From positions 123,485,896-123,549,895 of the forward strand of contig NC_071391.1 of assembly GCF_022682495.2 (NCBI RefSeq): 64,000 bases of DNA. Reading direction: 5' to 3'. Positions 22,829 to 33,770 of this stretch are shown piece after piece. This DNA is from Desmodus rotundus (taxonomy: Eukaryota; Chordata; Mammalia; Chiroptera; Phyllostomidae). Position 1 is the first letter of the stretch. Every line of letters starts with the position of its first letter. The notes beneath the pieces were generated by a model, which saw only the letters and a program-made list of their open reading frames with translations, was not told the origin of the DNA and made no database searches. Position numbers and translations under genes: made by a program.

Positions 22829-24289
22829 ACTTTCTCTTTGTGATTGTAGTATAGCAGATTGACATGGACTACTTCAAAAAGATTATGATGCTAAGGCAAC
22901 TCTATATTATTGTTACATAATGCAGTACAATGTTTCCTTTGTTTAATTTTCTACACCTCTTGTGTTTCCTTGGATTATTTTTTTCTTTCTTGTGAAGTAG
23001 GTTCTTAAGCATGATACTCTGTTTCCTTTTCTTTCTGTAAACTTATTTAAATATGTTGTTTTTATTTAAGATGCTGAATAGATACAAAATAATATTTATA
23101 ACATATAAGAGATCAACATGAACAGAGCAACATATATCCATGAATCCACTACATTGAGTGAGTGGACTATCCAAGGTGTAAAAAGGGGTCTGTGTATGGT
23201 ATTGAGGGGTAAATGGATAGTATGTCCAACTGGGTTGTAACCAGAAAACTCTTTCTCGGAAATGGATACTAGTCTGAAGCCCAGCCAGTAAAGCTGCCAT
23301 AGGGAACATCCCTTTTCTTTGAACGAAGTTTTGGCCATGCGGCCGTGTAGCAGCAGGTTCTCAGCCAAGTGTGATGGTTCTAAGCCGGTTGGCCTACATT
23401 TCAAACACTGAATAAGATGCAAGCACTTTCCACAGCATTCCACGTACCCAAATGAGTGTTCAGTAGATGCTGTCTGTTATTTTGATTATGATGTAGTTAT
23501 GTATAATAACTTTAATCCCTGTTTCTCTGGCTCTTGCTTCTATAAACATTTTCTATAAACTTTTCAATGTATACTCTGAAGTCCCTTAGGTCCTCGTTTC
23601 TTCTGTCACTCTTGTCTTTACATTTCCTAAACTTTTAAAGCGAAACATGTCTATATCATGCTTCAATTCTTCTGTATGATGTTCCTGCATTTATTCCAGG
23701 CCTATCTAGAGATAATAAAAAATTCTTACTTTTTTAGTATGTATATTTCTAAGGCTTTTAAGTACTGTTATTTGAATCAGAATCCAACTTATTTTTTAAA
23801 TATAAAGTTTGATGTTTAATCAAGTAAAGGAAAGTTTTTATTTAGGTTTTTTAAATTCAGTTTTTTACCCTCCTGTCTTTAGCATTTACCGAATGCAAAT
23901 GGAAGTTATTAAAATTAAGTTTCTGTATAAAAATACTTAACCTAAGCCATAGTGCACTTAAAAAAAAGTAGCCTTAATTTTTGTGATCTTGTTTAATTTA
24001 AATGAAACTTGAATTTTTTTTAAATAGAGGAATATGTAGATATCCATGAGCCTGTAGATTTCATCACCTCTTTCCCATTCTCTGTCCTCACTGGTCTCTG
24101 CACATGCCACTGCATCTTTTCAGGTGACAGGGACTGTGACCTGTTGCTTCCTCAGTGGGGCTTATCCCATGTTCCCTAGCAGAATTGGTGATTGGCTTCT
24201 GTTTGTGCACGGGGCTCTCTGTTTACATCTTAATTCTAACACTTGTCCTATTATATGGTAATTACCTGCTTACCTACAGTCTCCCCAGC
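22829..24289. other. AT-rich unique stretch
   Basis: Minus-strand frames of 88 and 115 codons (23043-23443) overlap each other and resemble no family. No clear exon or RNA gene. Confidence 0.45.
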
Positions 24290-24362
24290 AGACAGGAGTG
24301 ACTTTGTTATCTAACTCATTTTGCCTCCTCAAGCTCAATAAACATGTTCGTTGACTGAATGA
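24290..24362 (+). repeat. L2 3' end fragment
   Basis: CTCAATAAACATGTTCGTTG then ACTGAATGAA is the usual L2 3' terminus. Confidence 0.65.
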
Positions 24363-24368
24363 AGTCAT

Positions 24369-24424
24369 TGTGTGTATGTATGTATGTGTGTGTGTGTGTG
24401 TGTGTGAAAGAGAGAGCGAGAGAG
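24369..24424 (+). repeat. Compound (TG)n(GA)n microsatellite
   Basis: TG repeats with TATG variants run into AGAGAGAGCGAGAGAGA. Confidence 0.92.
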
Positions 24425-25642
24425 AATCCATCAGAAGATATCCAGAGACACAGTTAATTCTCCTTTTTTAAGGATTAGATGAAATTGGGTGTTTTGGAAA
24501 CTCTCCTCTCCATTTAGATAAAGGTTGCTAATGGGTTTCCAACCAAAATGGTAGAAACCTAGGCTGTTAATTCACAGTTTATGTTTGCATATATTCAACT
24601 AGGACCCCAAATGAAAAAATTAGAGTAGAAAATTAATCATAATTTGAGGTCAAATCAATTAAAATACATAAGCAAGTTCTGTTGTTATTTCCAACATCAC
24701 ATGATAGCATCATGTTCTCTGTGGGGACATGTATGTTTTAGAACATGAGTATTGTTATGTTCTATATACCATCTCATGAATTTACATATATAAATACTAC
24801 TAGTTAACATTTGTTTATTATTTTGCATTTCACTGCTATTTACTAACAGATTTCAAGACGATAGGCAATTTTATAACCTCAGTTTTATAAAAACCACTAG
24901 TATTTTTTGTCCCTAGCAACCATTTAGTATGTAAATTAGGTATTCTCGGGCTTAATGTACTTCATTTTTATAAAACAAATACATCATTAATCTGATTAAG
25001 TTCTTGGATGGCAGCGCTGTGCTCAGATCACTGTGGATCATTAATTGTTGGGCATGTATCCAAAAAAAATTCAAGCGTGGCACTTACAGCCTAGATTTAG
25101 GAGAACTGTTGAAACCCCCTAAATGGCATTTTCCAGAATAGAAAGGCACTGCTTACCTACAATTGCAAACATTACCTAAAACTTGATGATGTTCTTATCC
25201 TTAATTGCAACTCAGTTTGATGATGATTCAGTGCCTGAAATTATGTCATGTTTGCTTTGGTGTTGTGAAATGTATAATGAAATAAAAGCGATGCAAGTGA
25301 ATCAAAAGCAGATCCCGTCGTGCGGTCGTGACTGAGTCACTATGGTTCTGAATTCCCGGGTGGCTGGACTGTCACAGCTATTATTTGGTGTGTATTTGGC
25401 TTTTAGTCAAATCTACTACTTAAGAACTGAGAGTGCTTAATGTTAAGGTTAAATGAAGTTTATGATGTTTCAATTTATATAACAGAAGGTCCTCTTAAGA
25501 AAATTTAAAACAAAGTTTATGGCATTCTGCCTTCTTAGTCCCTTTTTCAAAGTTGCACGTGCACCTTCTTTTTGGAGACAGTCTTTGCTCGGTGAAGCAC
25601 CGTTGTCAAAATGGCTTTCCTTGATTGAATGTCTAAAATAGT
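24425..25642. other. Unique stretch
   Basis: No gene or repeat recognised. A CpG-containing patch lies near 25310-25360. Confidence 0.45.
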
Positions 25643-25800
25643 ACCTCATTCATTCTTCTAGAAATCCTGTGAAGTTACGTTTATTCCCATCTCACAGATG
25701 ACGAACAGAGGCTCAGAGGGGTCATGTTAGTGCCCAAAGACTTGCAGAGAGCCTGTGGTTAATCAAGGGTTCAAACTAGTTCTGACCCGAGAGCCTCTGT
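25643..25800 (-). repeat. MIR, antisense
   Basis: CCCATCTCACAGATGACGAA and AGAGGCTCAGAGGGGTCATG are the complement of the MIR core. Confidence 0.75.
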
Positions 25801-25885
25801 CTCCTCCGATGGGGAGGGAAAGAAAGAGGACGTAATAAGTGCAGCTTGGCCCACAGCCTAGTGACTGCGGTCACTTTGGATGGGA

Positions 25886-26061
25886 GTCGGCAGACTTTTT
25901 CTGTAAAGCGTCAGCTACTAAATATTTTTCTGCCCTTAAGGACCACACATATATGGTCTTTATCACATATTCTTGTTTTTATTTTACACAAACCTTTAAA
26001 CATGTAAAAAACCATTCTTAGCTCAAGGGCTCTGTAAAAACAGGTTGAGGACTGGATTTAA
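25886..26061. mobile_element. Old non-autonomous hAT (MER-type) element
   Basis: GTCGGCAGACTTTTTCTGTA, AAGCGTCAGCTACTAAATAT and AAAACAGGTTGAGGACTGGA match a common mammalian MER DNA element with internal deletions. Confidence 0.7.
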
Positions 26062-27344
26062 TCATAAGTCCTTAGTGTGTGGGTCTCTGATTTAGGGCGG
26101 TGTCAATAAGTCTTACGTATTCTCTAGAACTATATAATTATAGTTAACAATAAAATAATTTTTACCTATTACAATAACTTTCAAACATCAAGAAAATGGG
26201 CAAATTATGTTTTGCATACCTTATTTAAGAAGGCCTGAAAGCATGACATCTTAGATTTTCATCAAAGAAATCAAAACAAAGTTTTAGTATTTATACGGAT
26301 ATTTTAGATATCTGGAAGATTCAGCTTTTTGAAACTATTCATTTTTAACAGCAAAAATGAAAGGTTATATTACAAGGAAATTGGACAGTTACGGAATTTA
26401 TAACATATCATTTAAATTCCTCCTTGTCTCACCTCCTCGACATCCGAGAGCTTGCTGCCGCCCGGCAGTTTGGCATTGCAGGCTCCTGCATCCCTTCTGT
26501 CTCCGCACACGTGTCACTGAGGGGTAGCAAAGAATAGCAGAGAAAATCATTCTTTACTTTTCTTACAAAAAAAGCTTCCTGTAACTGTAGGTGCCAGGTA
26601 TCTAAGATTTTTGTTGATGGGTTAATGTTCACCAAGATCTGAATGTTTCTTTCTCCAGCTCCTTGATTTACATCTGGTCTCAGCTGGAGTAAGGGACTCG
26701 GGCTCCAGTTCCTTTCCTGAAGATACCCCGAGCAGGGTCGCTGAGGGGGCAGCTGTCCTTCAGATGGGGCATGGGGAGTGGCGGGGTACCTGAATCTGTC
26801 AGACCTATAGCTAGAGATTTGTTTTAATTCAACTTCCTTGTGTTTATGTTTTCCTAATTTCTTATTTTTTTTCAAGCCATTAGCAATGTTCCTTTTGTAA
26901 AATTCAATATTATTTTGGTTAAACTAAGGTAAAGAGACATTTGTATCTTTTACCAGACTAGACCATATATGCCTAGCAGGCAGGTGCGCTGATAAGCACA
27001 GGAACCCCAGTGGGCTTTGGTCCTTCCTTCTTGGAGGGCAGCCTTCTCAAAGCTTTTCTCCCACCCCTCAGTGGGCTGCAAGGATAAAACCAGTTCCACA
27101 GACCCTCATAAATGACTTTACAAGAGACCAAAAAAAAAGTCAATGTTATTATTTGTAACATCAAATTATAGATATAAACTTTTGAGTCATTATTTAGGTA
27201 GCGAGGGTAGCTTTTGGTTCACACTTAGCCTTCCTTTTTAAAAAGGTAATATCCAGTGGACAGTACGCACAGTCCTGTAGTAGTGGGGATATGGAATGGT
27301 TGACATCTCGTTCAATCACCAAACCAAACTGCCCAAGTCTGATA
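26062..27344. other. Unique stretch containing a candidate exon
   Basis: Contains the 84-bp candidate at 26433-26516. A 148-codon minus-strand frame (26429-26875) spans the candidate and its upstream flank; it has no domain that I recognise and probably reflects chance. Confidence 0.4.
26433..26516 (-). other. Candidate 84-bp exon (unassigned)
   Basis: On the minus strand, the pyrimidine-rich TTCTTTGCTACCCCTCAG ends at the left splice boundary, and GAGGAG followed by GTGAGAC gives a good donor. The block between is 84 bp, a multiple of three, with several CpGs in an AT-rich, CpG-poor setting. Two of three phases are open; one contains MQEPAMPNCRAAASSRMSRR with an ATG in fair context. The phase starting with the first base opens with a stop. 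It could be a non-coding or alternative exon, or chance. I do not recognise the peptide. Confidence 0.3.
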
Positions 27345-27560
27345 TACAGGCAGTTTTCAAACGATGTTTACTGAGCACTTGTTATGTACCAGGTCCCATC
27401 CAAAATGCTTTAGATTCTTTATCTCTTAGTTTTCACAGCCACTTCCGGAGGAAACTGAGGTGTATAGAGGTTGAATAACTTGTTCACAATAACCCAACTA
27501 GTAAGTTACAGAGGCAAAATTTGAACATAGGCAATGTGGCACCAAACTCATGCTCTTAAA
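27345..27560 (-). repeat. MIR, antisense
   Basis: GAAACTGAGGTGTATAGAGG, TTGAATAACTTGTTCAC and AACTAGTAAGTTACAGAGG follow the MIR complement. Confidence 0.8.
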
Positions 27561-27699
27561 TAAAAATAAATTTTTTATGCTCTAAAAAATATTTTATCCT
27601 TCAGTACATCAGTCTTCATTTGAACATAATGAATTGAAAAGAGGACATTGTAGCTACCAGTGGAGGCTATAAAGACTTGCGACTACCTCTGGGTAATTG

Positions 27700-28165
27700 C
27701 GTGGGAGCCTTTGCGGGGAGGGGAAGGGCGGAAGTGAGGTGAGGCCGAGGGCGGAGGGGTCGGATTTTGAAAGGCCTATTCTACCCTGGGCCAAAGAGAG
27801 TGAACTTGATCTGGAAAGCAGTGGGGAGCTCCTGCAGGTGACCTGCTCAAATTGTGCTTTAGAAACAGTTTCCCTCAGGCTGTAGCGTGGAGGTGGACTG
27901 GAGGAGAGCAAGCAGGGAGAACAGTGAGGAGGCTGGGGATAGGACAGTGGGGAGAGATAAGTGCGTAGATTCTGGAGATTAAAGGACGGAGTTTGGTAAA
28001 GGAGCACACAATGTGGGGAGAAAGGGAAGAGGGAGAAGTTAAAGATGATGTCTTACCAGATATTTAGAAGAAGGCAATAGGACACAGAGATGGAGCTGAA
28101 AAGGGAGAATAGAGAAGATGTGTATAAGTGAGCAGGAGTTCAGTTAAAGGTGAGATGTCGGCAAA
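27700..28165 (+). repeat. Ancient mammalian interspersed repeat, class uncertain
   Basis: The purine-rich text (CTTTAGAAACAGTTTCCCTC, GAACAGTGAGGAGGCTGGGG, AGTTAAAGATGATGTC, GGAGTTCAGTTAAAGG) follows an old repeat that I know from other mammals but cannot name safely. It explains the small GC-rich frames here. Confidence 0.5.
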
Positions 28166-28844
28166 AGGCCCGTGAGTACGGTGATGGGAGTGTCTCTCAC
28201 ACTCTGCTTTCCTGCCCCTTCAGTGGCTGTCCTTTGTTTCCAGTTTTGCGTCGCAGCACTCACTCACCCAGTCAGTCTTCACCGTGTAGATTCTAGGAAG
28301 CAGCGTTTTTACTTGCTGGGGGCATTTTTAGATGCTAAGCTTTTATCAGCAGTGTTTCTAAAATTCAAGGGACAGACCTTGTTAGTTTACATACCATTAT
28401 GTGATTAAATGTTTTTATGTGATAAAGTTTCAAATTATTGATGCTCGATAACAATGTCACTTGAGATTAAAGTTCTGCTTTCTAATTCCTCAACCAAATA
28501 TGTATGCAAGTGTGTGTACCTAAAATACAAAACATGGCGGTATGTAGCCCAATACATCATATAAAACTGAAAAAGCCTGACCTGCTTTAAAATGTACTTG
28601 GGATTCATCCACGTTGCTAGTGCTAGTTGATGCGGTTAGGAGATGTGATCAAATAGGATTCAGAGACCTACTACCTTCTCCAAATTTCTGGTTTTGTAGA
28701 CTTCTGGATTTTTTTATGTCATCTGCTCCAGATATCCACCAGGGTGTACACTCTTTTTTTTTTTTTTCTGACACTTCTGTTGGTTTTATGGAAGTTAAAA
28801 ATATAGACAGCTAAATTTTAAGTGCTACTGTTACATTGTTCTAA
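28166..28844. other. Unique stretch
   Basis: Frames of 78 and 66 codons show no known domain. A T15 tract lies near 28755. Confidence 0.45.
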
Positions 28845-29038
28845 GTTTTTTATATGTATTAATTCACATTACCTTCTCAGTGATTCAGTAAGGAAGGTGC
28901 TTTTCGCCCCCATAAAACTGAGACATAGACAGGTTTAGTAGTTTGTTCAAGGTCAGGCAGCTTATAAATGGGGAGCTGGGATTTGAATTCAGGCAGCCTG
29001 GCTCCAAAGTTCCTGCTCATAACCATTCATCTCTACTT
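28845..29038 (-). repeat. MIR, antisense
   Basis: CATAAAACTGAGACATAGAC, CAGCTTATAAATGGGGAGC and TTTGAATTCAGGCAGCCTGG match the MIR complement over about 190 bp. Confidence 0.85.
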
Positions 29039-29704
29039 CATCTCAAATTATAGATAACACTAGATTTACGTCTTCCTACTATGAAATCTAGTTTTGATAA
29101 AACGACATTCTTCATTGAGGACCTCAGTTTGAATTTAACTTGTCTTGAAATTTTGTCTTTAATTTGTAAACTTGTTTTGGTTTCATGGTTGTATAAAAGC
29201 TATAAATATAAGGAAGTTATACTTATGCTTGTACATATATAATTTAAATTACAAAAGTAATTTAAAATGAACAATTGGAGTAGTCCTCAAATCTTTTCCC
29301 TTAATTAAAAAAAATAATATTTCTGGTGTTTAAAAAACACTTGCCTTTGACATAAAGGCTCCTAATATGGCATAGAGTTCCTTAAAGATTCGCTCCATAC
29401 CTGTGTCTTCAGTTTGATTTCTCACCATTTATAGCTTCACACTTCTGGAACACTAAACCCCACTCAGGGGTGCTTTTTCCTCCTCATTCATCACCCTTAT
29501 GTAGGATTATTTCTTCTTATCTCCACCCCCAAAGCCCTGTCTAACTCGGATCAGGTGACCCCTCCACTAGGAAGACTGGCATAGCCTGTCTGCAGTGTGT
29601 CCCTTTTTTGGTAACCCCACAATATTTTGTGTACCCTTTTATCATTTCACTCACCAAGTTGTTTTATAGTTACACCTATTTTCTATTAGACTGATAAGTC
29701 TTTA
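29039..29704. other. AT-rich unique stretch
   Basis: I recognise no gene or repeat here. Confidence 0.45.
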
Positions 29705-30345
29705 AAAAATTTTTATTGATTGATTTTTTTTTTTGAGAGAGAGGAAGGGGGAGAGAGAGAGTGTGAGAGAGGAACATCAATTTGTTGTTCCACATATTGA
29801 TGCATTCATTGGTCGATTCTTGTATGTGCCCTGACTGGGGATTGAACCTGCAAGCTTCTTTTCATTACTTTGAATATTTCTCACCAATCCCTTTTGGCTG
29901 GCAAAGTTTCTGTTAAGAAATCAGCTGACAGTCTTATGAGAGCTCCCTTTTAGGTAACTTATCTCTTTTCTCTTGCTGCTTTTAAGATTCTCTCTTGGTC
30001 TTTAACCTTTTACATTCTAATTATGCTGTGACTTAGTGTGGACCTCTTTATGTTCCTCTTGTTTGGGGCTCTCTGTGCTTCCTGGACTTGTATAGCTATT
30101 TCCTTCACCAAGTTCGGAGAGTTTTCTGTCATTATGTTTTCAAGTAGGTTTCCAATTTCTTGCTCTCTCTCTTGTCCTTCTGGCACCCCCAAGATGCAAA
30201 TGTTAGTACACTTGAAGTTGTCCCAGAGGCTACTTATACTATCTTCATTTTTTTGAATTTTTTCCCTTTTATTGTGCTGATTGGATGTTTTTGCTTCCTT
30301 ATAGTCCCAGTCATTGATTTGATTCTCAGCTTCATCTACTGTACT
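29705..30345 (-). mobile_element. Probable HAL1/L1 ORF1-VES SINE chimera
   Basis: On the minus strand an internal ORF1 segment (30345 to about 29857) joins directly to the 3' part of a VES SINE with its tail (about 29856-29705). Both are in sense orientation. The SINE lacks its tRNA-like head; the ORF1 piece lacks both ends. ORF1 text includes SNLVKEIAIQ-like RRM residues and KRSTLSHSIIRM, with frame breaks. Flanks TAAGTCTTTAAAAAA and TAAGTGAAAAAG may be one decayed duplication. That would fit a template switch from SINE to ORF1 RNA. Two independent insertions plus a deletion are the alternative. Confidence 0.6.
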
Positions 30346-30579
30346 TATTCTTCATTTAAGTGAAAAAGAATTTTTGAGGTATATAGATCTTATCAAAATG
30401 TGTTCAGTTGTGTACACAACTAAAGACCAGTTCCTCTCGTCTCATGATTCTAATTCAGCTCACAATTTCCCTGAGGAAATCCTAAGATTCTGAAAGCCAG
30501 ATTGTGCCCTCATCTTAAGTTACCTCAGGACCTCAGGGAAGTCATAGAAAGAGAGTGTCTTGTTAAGAGTAACAGAAAA

Positions 30580-30725
30580 TACATTCCCATTTTTCTGAAT
30601 GAAGAACCTGACATTCAGATTGCCCCAAGATACCGTGCTAGTGACACAAGTAAATATCAATGCTGGTATTTGAAACCCAGGTCCGATTTCAAAGCGTGTG
30701 CTCTTTCCACTGTTACATCCATAAA
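30580..30725 (-). repeat. MIR, antisense
   Basis: CATTTTTCTGAATGAAGAAC, GGTATTTGAAACCCAGGTCC and GTGTGCTCTTTCCACTGTTA follow the MIR complement. Confidence 0.65.
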
Positions 30726-30754
30726 AAGGACACAAACTCTTTAAGTTTAAAGCT

Positions 30755-30961
30755 GCACTGTCCAATATGGCAGCCACGAATCCCATGGCTTTTTCAAATT
30801 AAGTTTAAATTAATTTAAATAAAGTTTAAGTAATAAAATAAAAAATTCAGTCCTTCAGTCCACCAGCCACATTGCAAGTCCTCAGTTCGCACGTTAGTGT
30901 GTGCCTGTCGTGTTGGACAGGAAAGATATACAACGTTCCTATCAGATCTGAGACAGCACTG
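30755..30961. mobile_element. Old non-autonomous hAT (MER-type) element
   Basis: Opens GCACTGTCCAATATGGCAGC and closes TGTTGGACAGGAAAGATATA through GAGACAGCACTG, the layout of a common mammalian MER element with CAGTGCTGTCC-type ends. The interior is deleted. Confidence 0.75.
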
Positions 30962-31974
30962 TTTCCAAGACATTCATTTTCTACAGAAGAACCCCACAGT
31001 TTTATAGCTCTCTGCGATTGGTTCTGATCCTAATTGTAGAATCTTTGTTCCCGTATTTATTTTTTCCGCATCATCCATTTTGAATATCTTGGCATTATTT
31101 CCCTCAGACTCCCTCTTTTATGTGGGGTAGTCACATGCTGCATCCATCCATCCTATCCTACACGTTCCGTCCTCAAAGTAGCCTGTTGTACGTTGGCCTC
31201 CGCACTGCCACTACTTTGAGTTCCGTGTGGTGGGGTGAATGTTAGCGTTGTGCTTTGTGCTGACCCGGCCAGCACCTCAGGCATTCAACTCCAAGGTCAT
31301 GTTCTCCACCTCTGATATTCCTTTGGTTCTACTACTTCCTCAGCATTTTTTTCCCATTTATTATTTGTTCTTTGATAAATACCAAAACACTTTTCTGGTA
31401 TCCCAATACATGTTTATATTCCAGTTTGCTTTTCTCTTTTCAAAATGAAGACAATGCCGTTTCAGTTGGCATTCCTATTTCTCAGTTTCAGCTGTACCGC
31501 ACGGCAGTTAGACATTGGTGTCACTTAGCAGGCGATCCTCGCGGCAAGTCTGGTACAAGCCTGACACGATACATTCCAGTCTGTTTTCCAGCCTGAGGTT
31601 TCTGGAGACTTTTGAGTTGAGTTGCTGGAAAATAAAGTTACTCTTTTCCTATATCATGAGTTTTCAGGATTAAATAATTCTTTAACCTTTGAATTATTAC
31701 TAACAGTTTGCCTAAATCAGCATTGTTTGGTACTAAGGCCCCGGGTAAATCAGAATGATGACTCTTAATCATCAGCCTGTGTCATCAAGCTTGCAAGCAG
31801 AGGAGTCTTGAGAACTGGGACTCTGTCTTTGCTTCCCCTGTGGGTATATGTCGTCATATTGAGTAACATGAGATGATTGGCTGTTTAAAAAAGGAAAGTT
31901 GATTATGTATGGTTAACCATCTCTTGCATTTTTTCTTTTCGAGCTCTCTTTTTAAAACTCAACACGAGTGAGTA
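30962..31974. other. Unique stretch
   Basis: Frames of 69 and 74 codons at 31239-31596 overlap each other and show no family. No repeat recognised. Confidence 0.45.
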
Positions 31975-32135
31975 ATATAATGCCTTAGGGGGAGGTTAGG
32001 GGTGGAGAATGGAGCAAAAGGAAAAAGGACTCATGGACACGAACAGCAGTGTGGTGATTGTTGGGGGGAGGCGGGTATAAGGGGACTAAATAGTAATGAA
32101 AGAAATATAATAAATATTATATATTTAAAAAACAT
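31975..32135 (+). mobile_element. Short L1 3' tail
   Basis: AAAAAGGACTCATGGACACG, CAGTGTGGTGATTGTTGGGG and GGGGACTAAATAGTAATG then an A-rich tail match an old L1 3' end in this genome type. Confidence 0.75.
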
Positions 32136-32723
32136 GGTGAATTAATGTAGACATAATTCAGATTTAGGAAGTGCTGGGTCTTCTGCCTTATAATTGTGTA
32201 GGCTTAGATTTCCCTTATGCCAACTGGTTTCACAGTAGAAGGTGATTAGGGAACTTCCAGCTACAGCAGTCATTCTTGTCTTTTTATATCTACTCTACAT
32301 TGAACCACAGTTTTCTGTGCATTTTGACATGGGAGCTTTTATACTTGAAATGATATAAAGGCAAGGAAAATATCCTCTTTATCTTGACTCCTAAGACTTA
32401 AGCTGTGTTTTTCTTTTCTTTTTCTTTCAGCACCTGCTGTGTGCAACTATGTACAGGATTGATGGGGAGCAAAAGAGGCTGCCCCCTAGCGTTTTAGAGA
32501 AAAGATGGGCTGGACTTCAAGTTGGCCCTTGAGAAGCAGGTAGCTCCCTTGCTGCTGAATGGATGTGCTGGCAGCAGCTTGGGAATAAAGAACATCAGCA
32601 GAGTCTGGCCTGAATATTCATCTTCACTTTGAGAGACTTCAATCTAAGAGAAGAAGGAACTGTATGGATGAGGTGAATGAGGGACCCGGCTCTTCCACTT
32701 GTTTTGCAAAAGCATCACTGGCC

Positions 32724-32737
32724 CCAGCAGAGGGCAG
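32724..32737 (+). promoter_or_regulatory. CTCF-like binding site
   Basis: CCAGCAGAGGGCAG matches the CTCF core CCASYAGRKGGCRS at every position. A weaker reverse-strand relative (complement of GCCCCCTAGCG) lies at about 32480. CTCF sites shape chromatin loops; occupancy cannot be read from sequence. Confidence 0.5.
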
Positions 32738-32793
32738 ATCAGAAGACCAATAGCATTGGTTATAATTTACCATAGAGCTGTATGTGTATATAA

Positions 32794-32893
32794 ATATATA
32801 TATTTGTTACATATTGTATATATGTATGTGTGTGTATATATAACTTTCTGTGTCCATATATATAAAACAAGTATATATGTAACAAATATATAT
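32794..32893. repeat. AT-rich inverted repeat (19-bp perfect arms)
   Basis: ATATATATTTGTTACATAT (32796-32814) pairs perfectly with ATATGTAACAAATATATAT (32875-32893), spacer about 60 bp of TA/TG repeats. TTTGTTAC within the arms is not simple sequence, so this is more than chance TA pairing. Confidence 0.8.
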
Positions 32894-33315
32894 GTGTAGT
32901 TTATATGTTTGCTTTTTATTTGTTTAGTGCAAAGGTTTTCTCGATTATGGTGCCTTTGGCGTCTATTCGCAGAAACTGGAAACCTGCGATTTCTAGGCAC
33001 GAAGTGTCGTCTCTTTTCTGGAAGCCGTGCTGTAATTCTCACCGTCGCCAGGACAGGCCAAACTTTTTAATGACAACTTGTGTTCCAACATTACTCCTGC
33101 CTTGAAGAGTGTCCTCTGATTCTCTTTTACTGGTCTTTCTAGATACACCTGAAATGTTGTCTTCTTATTAAAGCTTTTTCAAATTCCTTCAGGCCAGGGG
33201 TTCCTCCCTCTGTGCCCCCTCTAGTACTTAGTTTACTCTTCTGCTATAGCCCTCGAAACATGTTGGAATTGTCACTGTGCGTGTGTATCATCCCCCTGTC
33301 TGCTGAGCTTCTGGA

Positions 33316-33318
<3 letters not shown>

Positions 33319-33350
<32 letters not shown>
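33319..33350 (+). repeat. (GT)16 microsatellite
   Basis: An uninterrupted 32-bp GT run just left of a VES SINE. Confidence 0.97.
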
Positions 33351-33352
<2 letters not shown>

Positions 33353-33377
33353 GTGTTTTAGTCCTCACTTGAGGGTA

Positions 33378-33418
33378 TGTTTATTGATTTTAGAGAGAGA
33401 GGAGTGGGCAAGGGGGTG

Positions 33419-33466
<48 letters not shown>

Positions 33467-33625
33467 TCGATTGATGCGAGAGAAACATTGATTGGGTGCC
33501 TCCTGCACACGCCCCGACCAGGGATGCAGCCCTCAGCCCAGGCATGTGCCCTGTCCAGGGGTGGAACCTGCCGCCTTTTGCTGCGTGGGACAACTCCCCA
33601 GCCGACCGAGCCACTGGCCAGGGCA
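33378..33625 (-). mobile_element. VES SINE with expanded (GA)n
   Basis: A diverged VES copy: ATTGATTTTAGAGAGAGAGG tail side, CACGCCCCGACCAGGGATGC body, CCGAGCCACTGGCCAGGGC head. The GA block has expanded to a 41-bp repeat at 33422-33462. Confidence 0.88.
33422..33462 (+). repeat. (AG)n microsatellite in SINE
   Basis: About 20 AG units grown from the purine block of the VES SINE. Confidence 0.95.
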
Positions 33626-33674
33626 GTAGGGGTTATTTAAAAAAAAATTTAAATATATTTTATTGATTATTGCT

Positions 33675-33770
33675 TTTATATCCTTAACATCTGGCACAGA
33701 CCTTGTAATATTAGACTTGTAATAAGTTCTCAATAAGTGTTTGAATGACTGGAAGAGTAAGTGAGTGAAT
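33675..33770 (+). repeat. L2 3' fragment
   Basis: ACATCTGGCACAGACCTTGT and GTTCTCAATAAGTGTTTGAA with GTGAGTGAAT follow the L2 3' end. Confidence 0.7.

Larger units (their letters stand above)
32136..33318. other. Unique stretch with CTCF-like site and inverted repeat
   Basis: TTTTCTTTTTCTTTCAG at 32414-32430 is a good splice acceptor, followed by about 300 bp with AATAAA at 32584. This could be a terminal exon of a non-coding transcript, but an L2-like repeat is also possible. No coding frame supports a gene. Confidence 0.3.

Noticed and set aside
26429..26875. 148-codon minus-strand protein gene
   Set aside because: No known domain, and the frame crosses a strong splice-acceptor-like tract. 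The candidate exon inside it is a better explanation than an intact single-exon gene.
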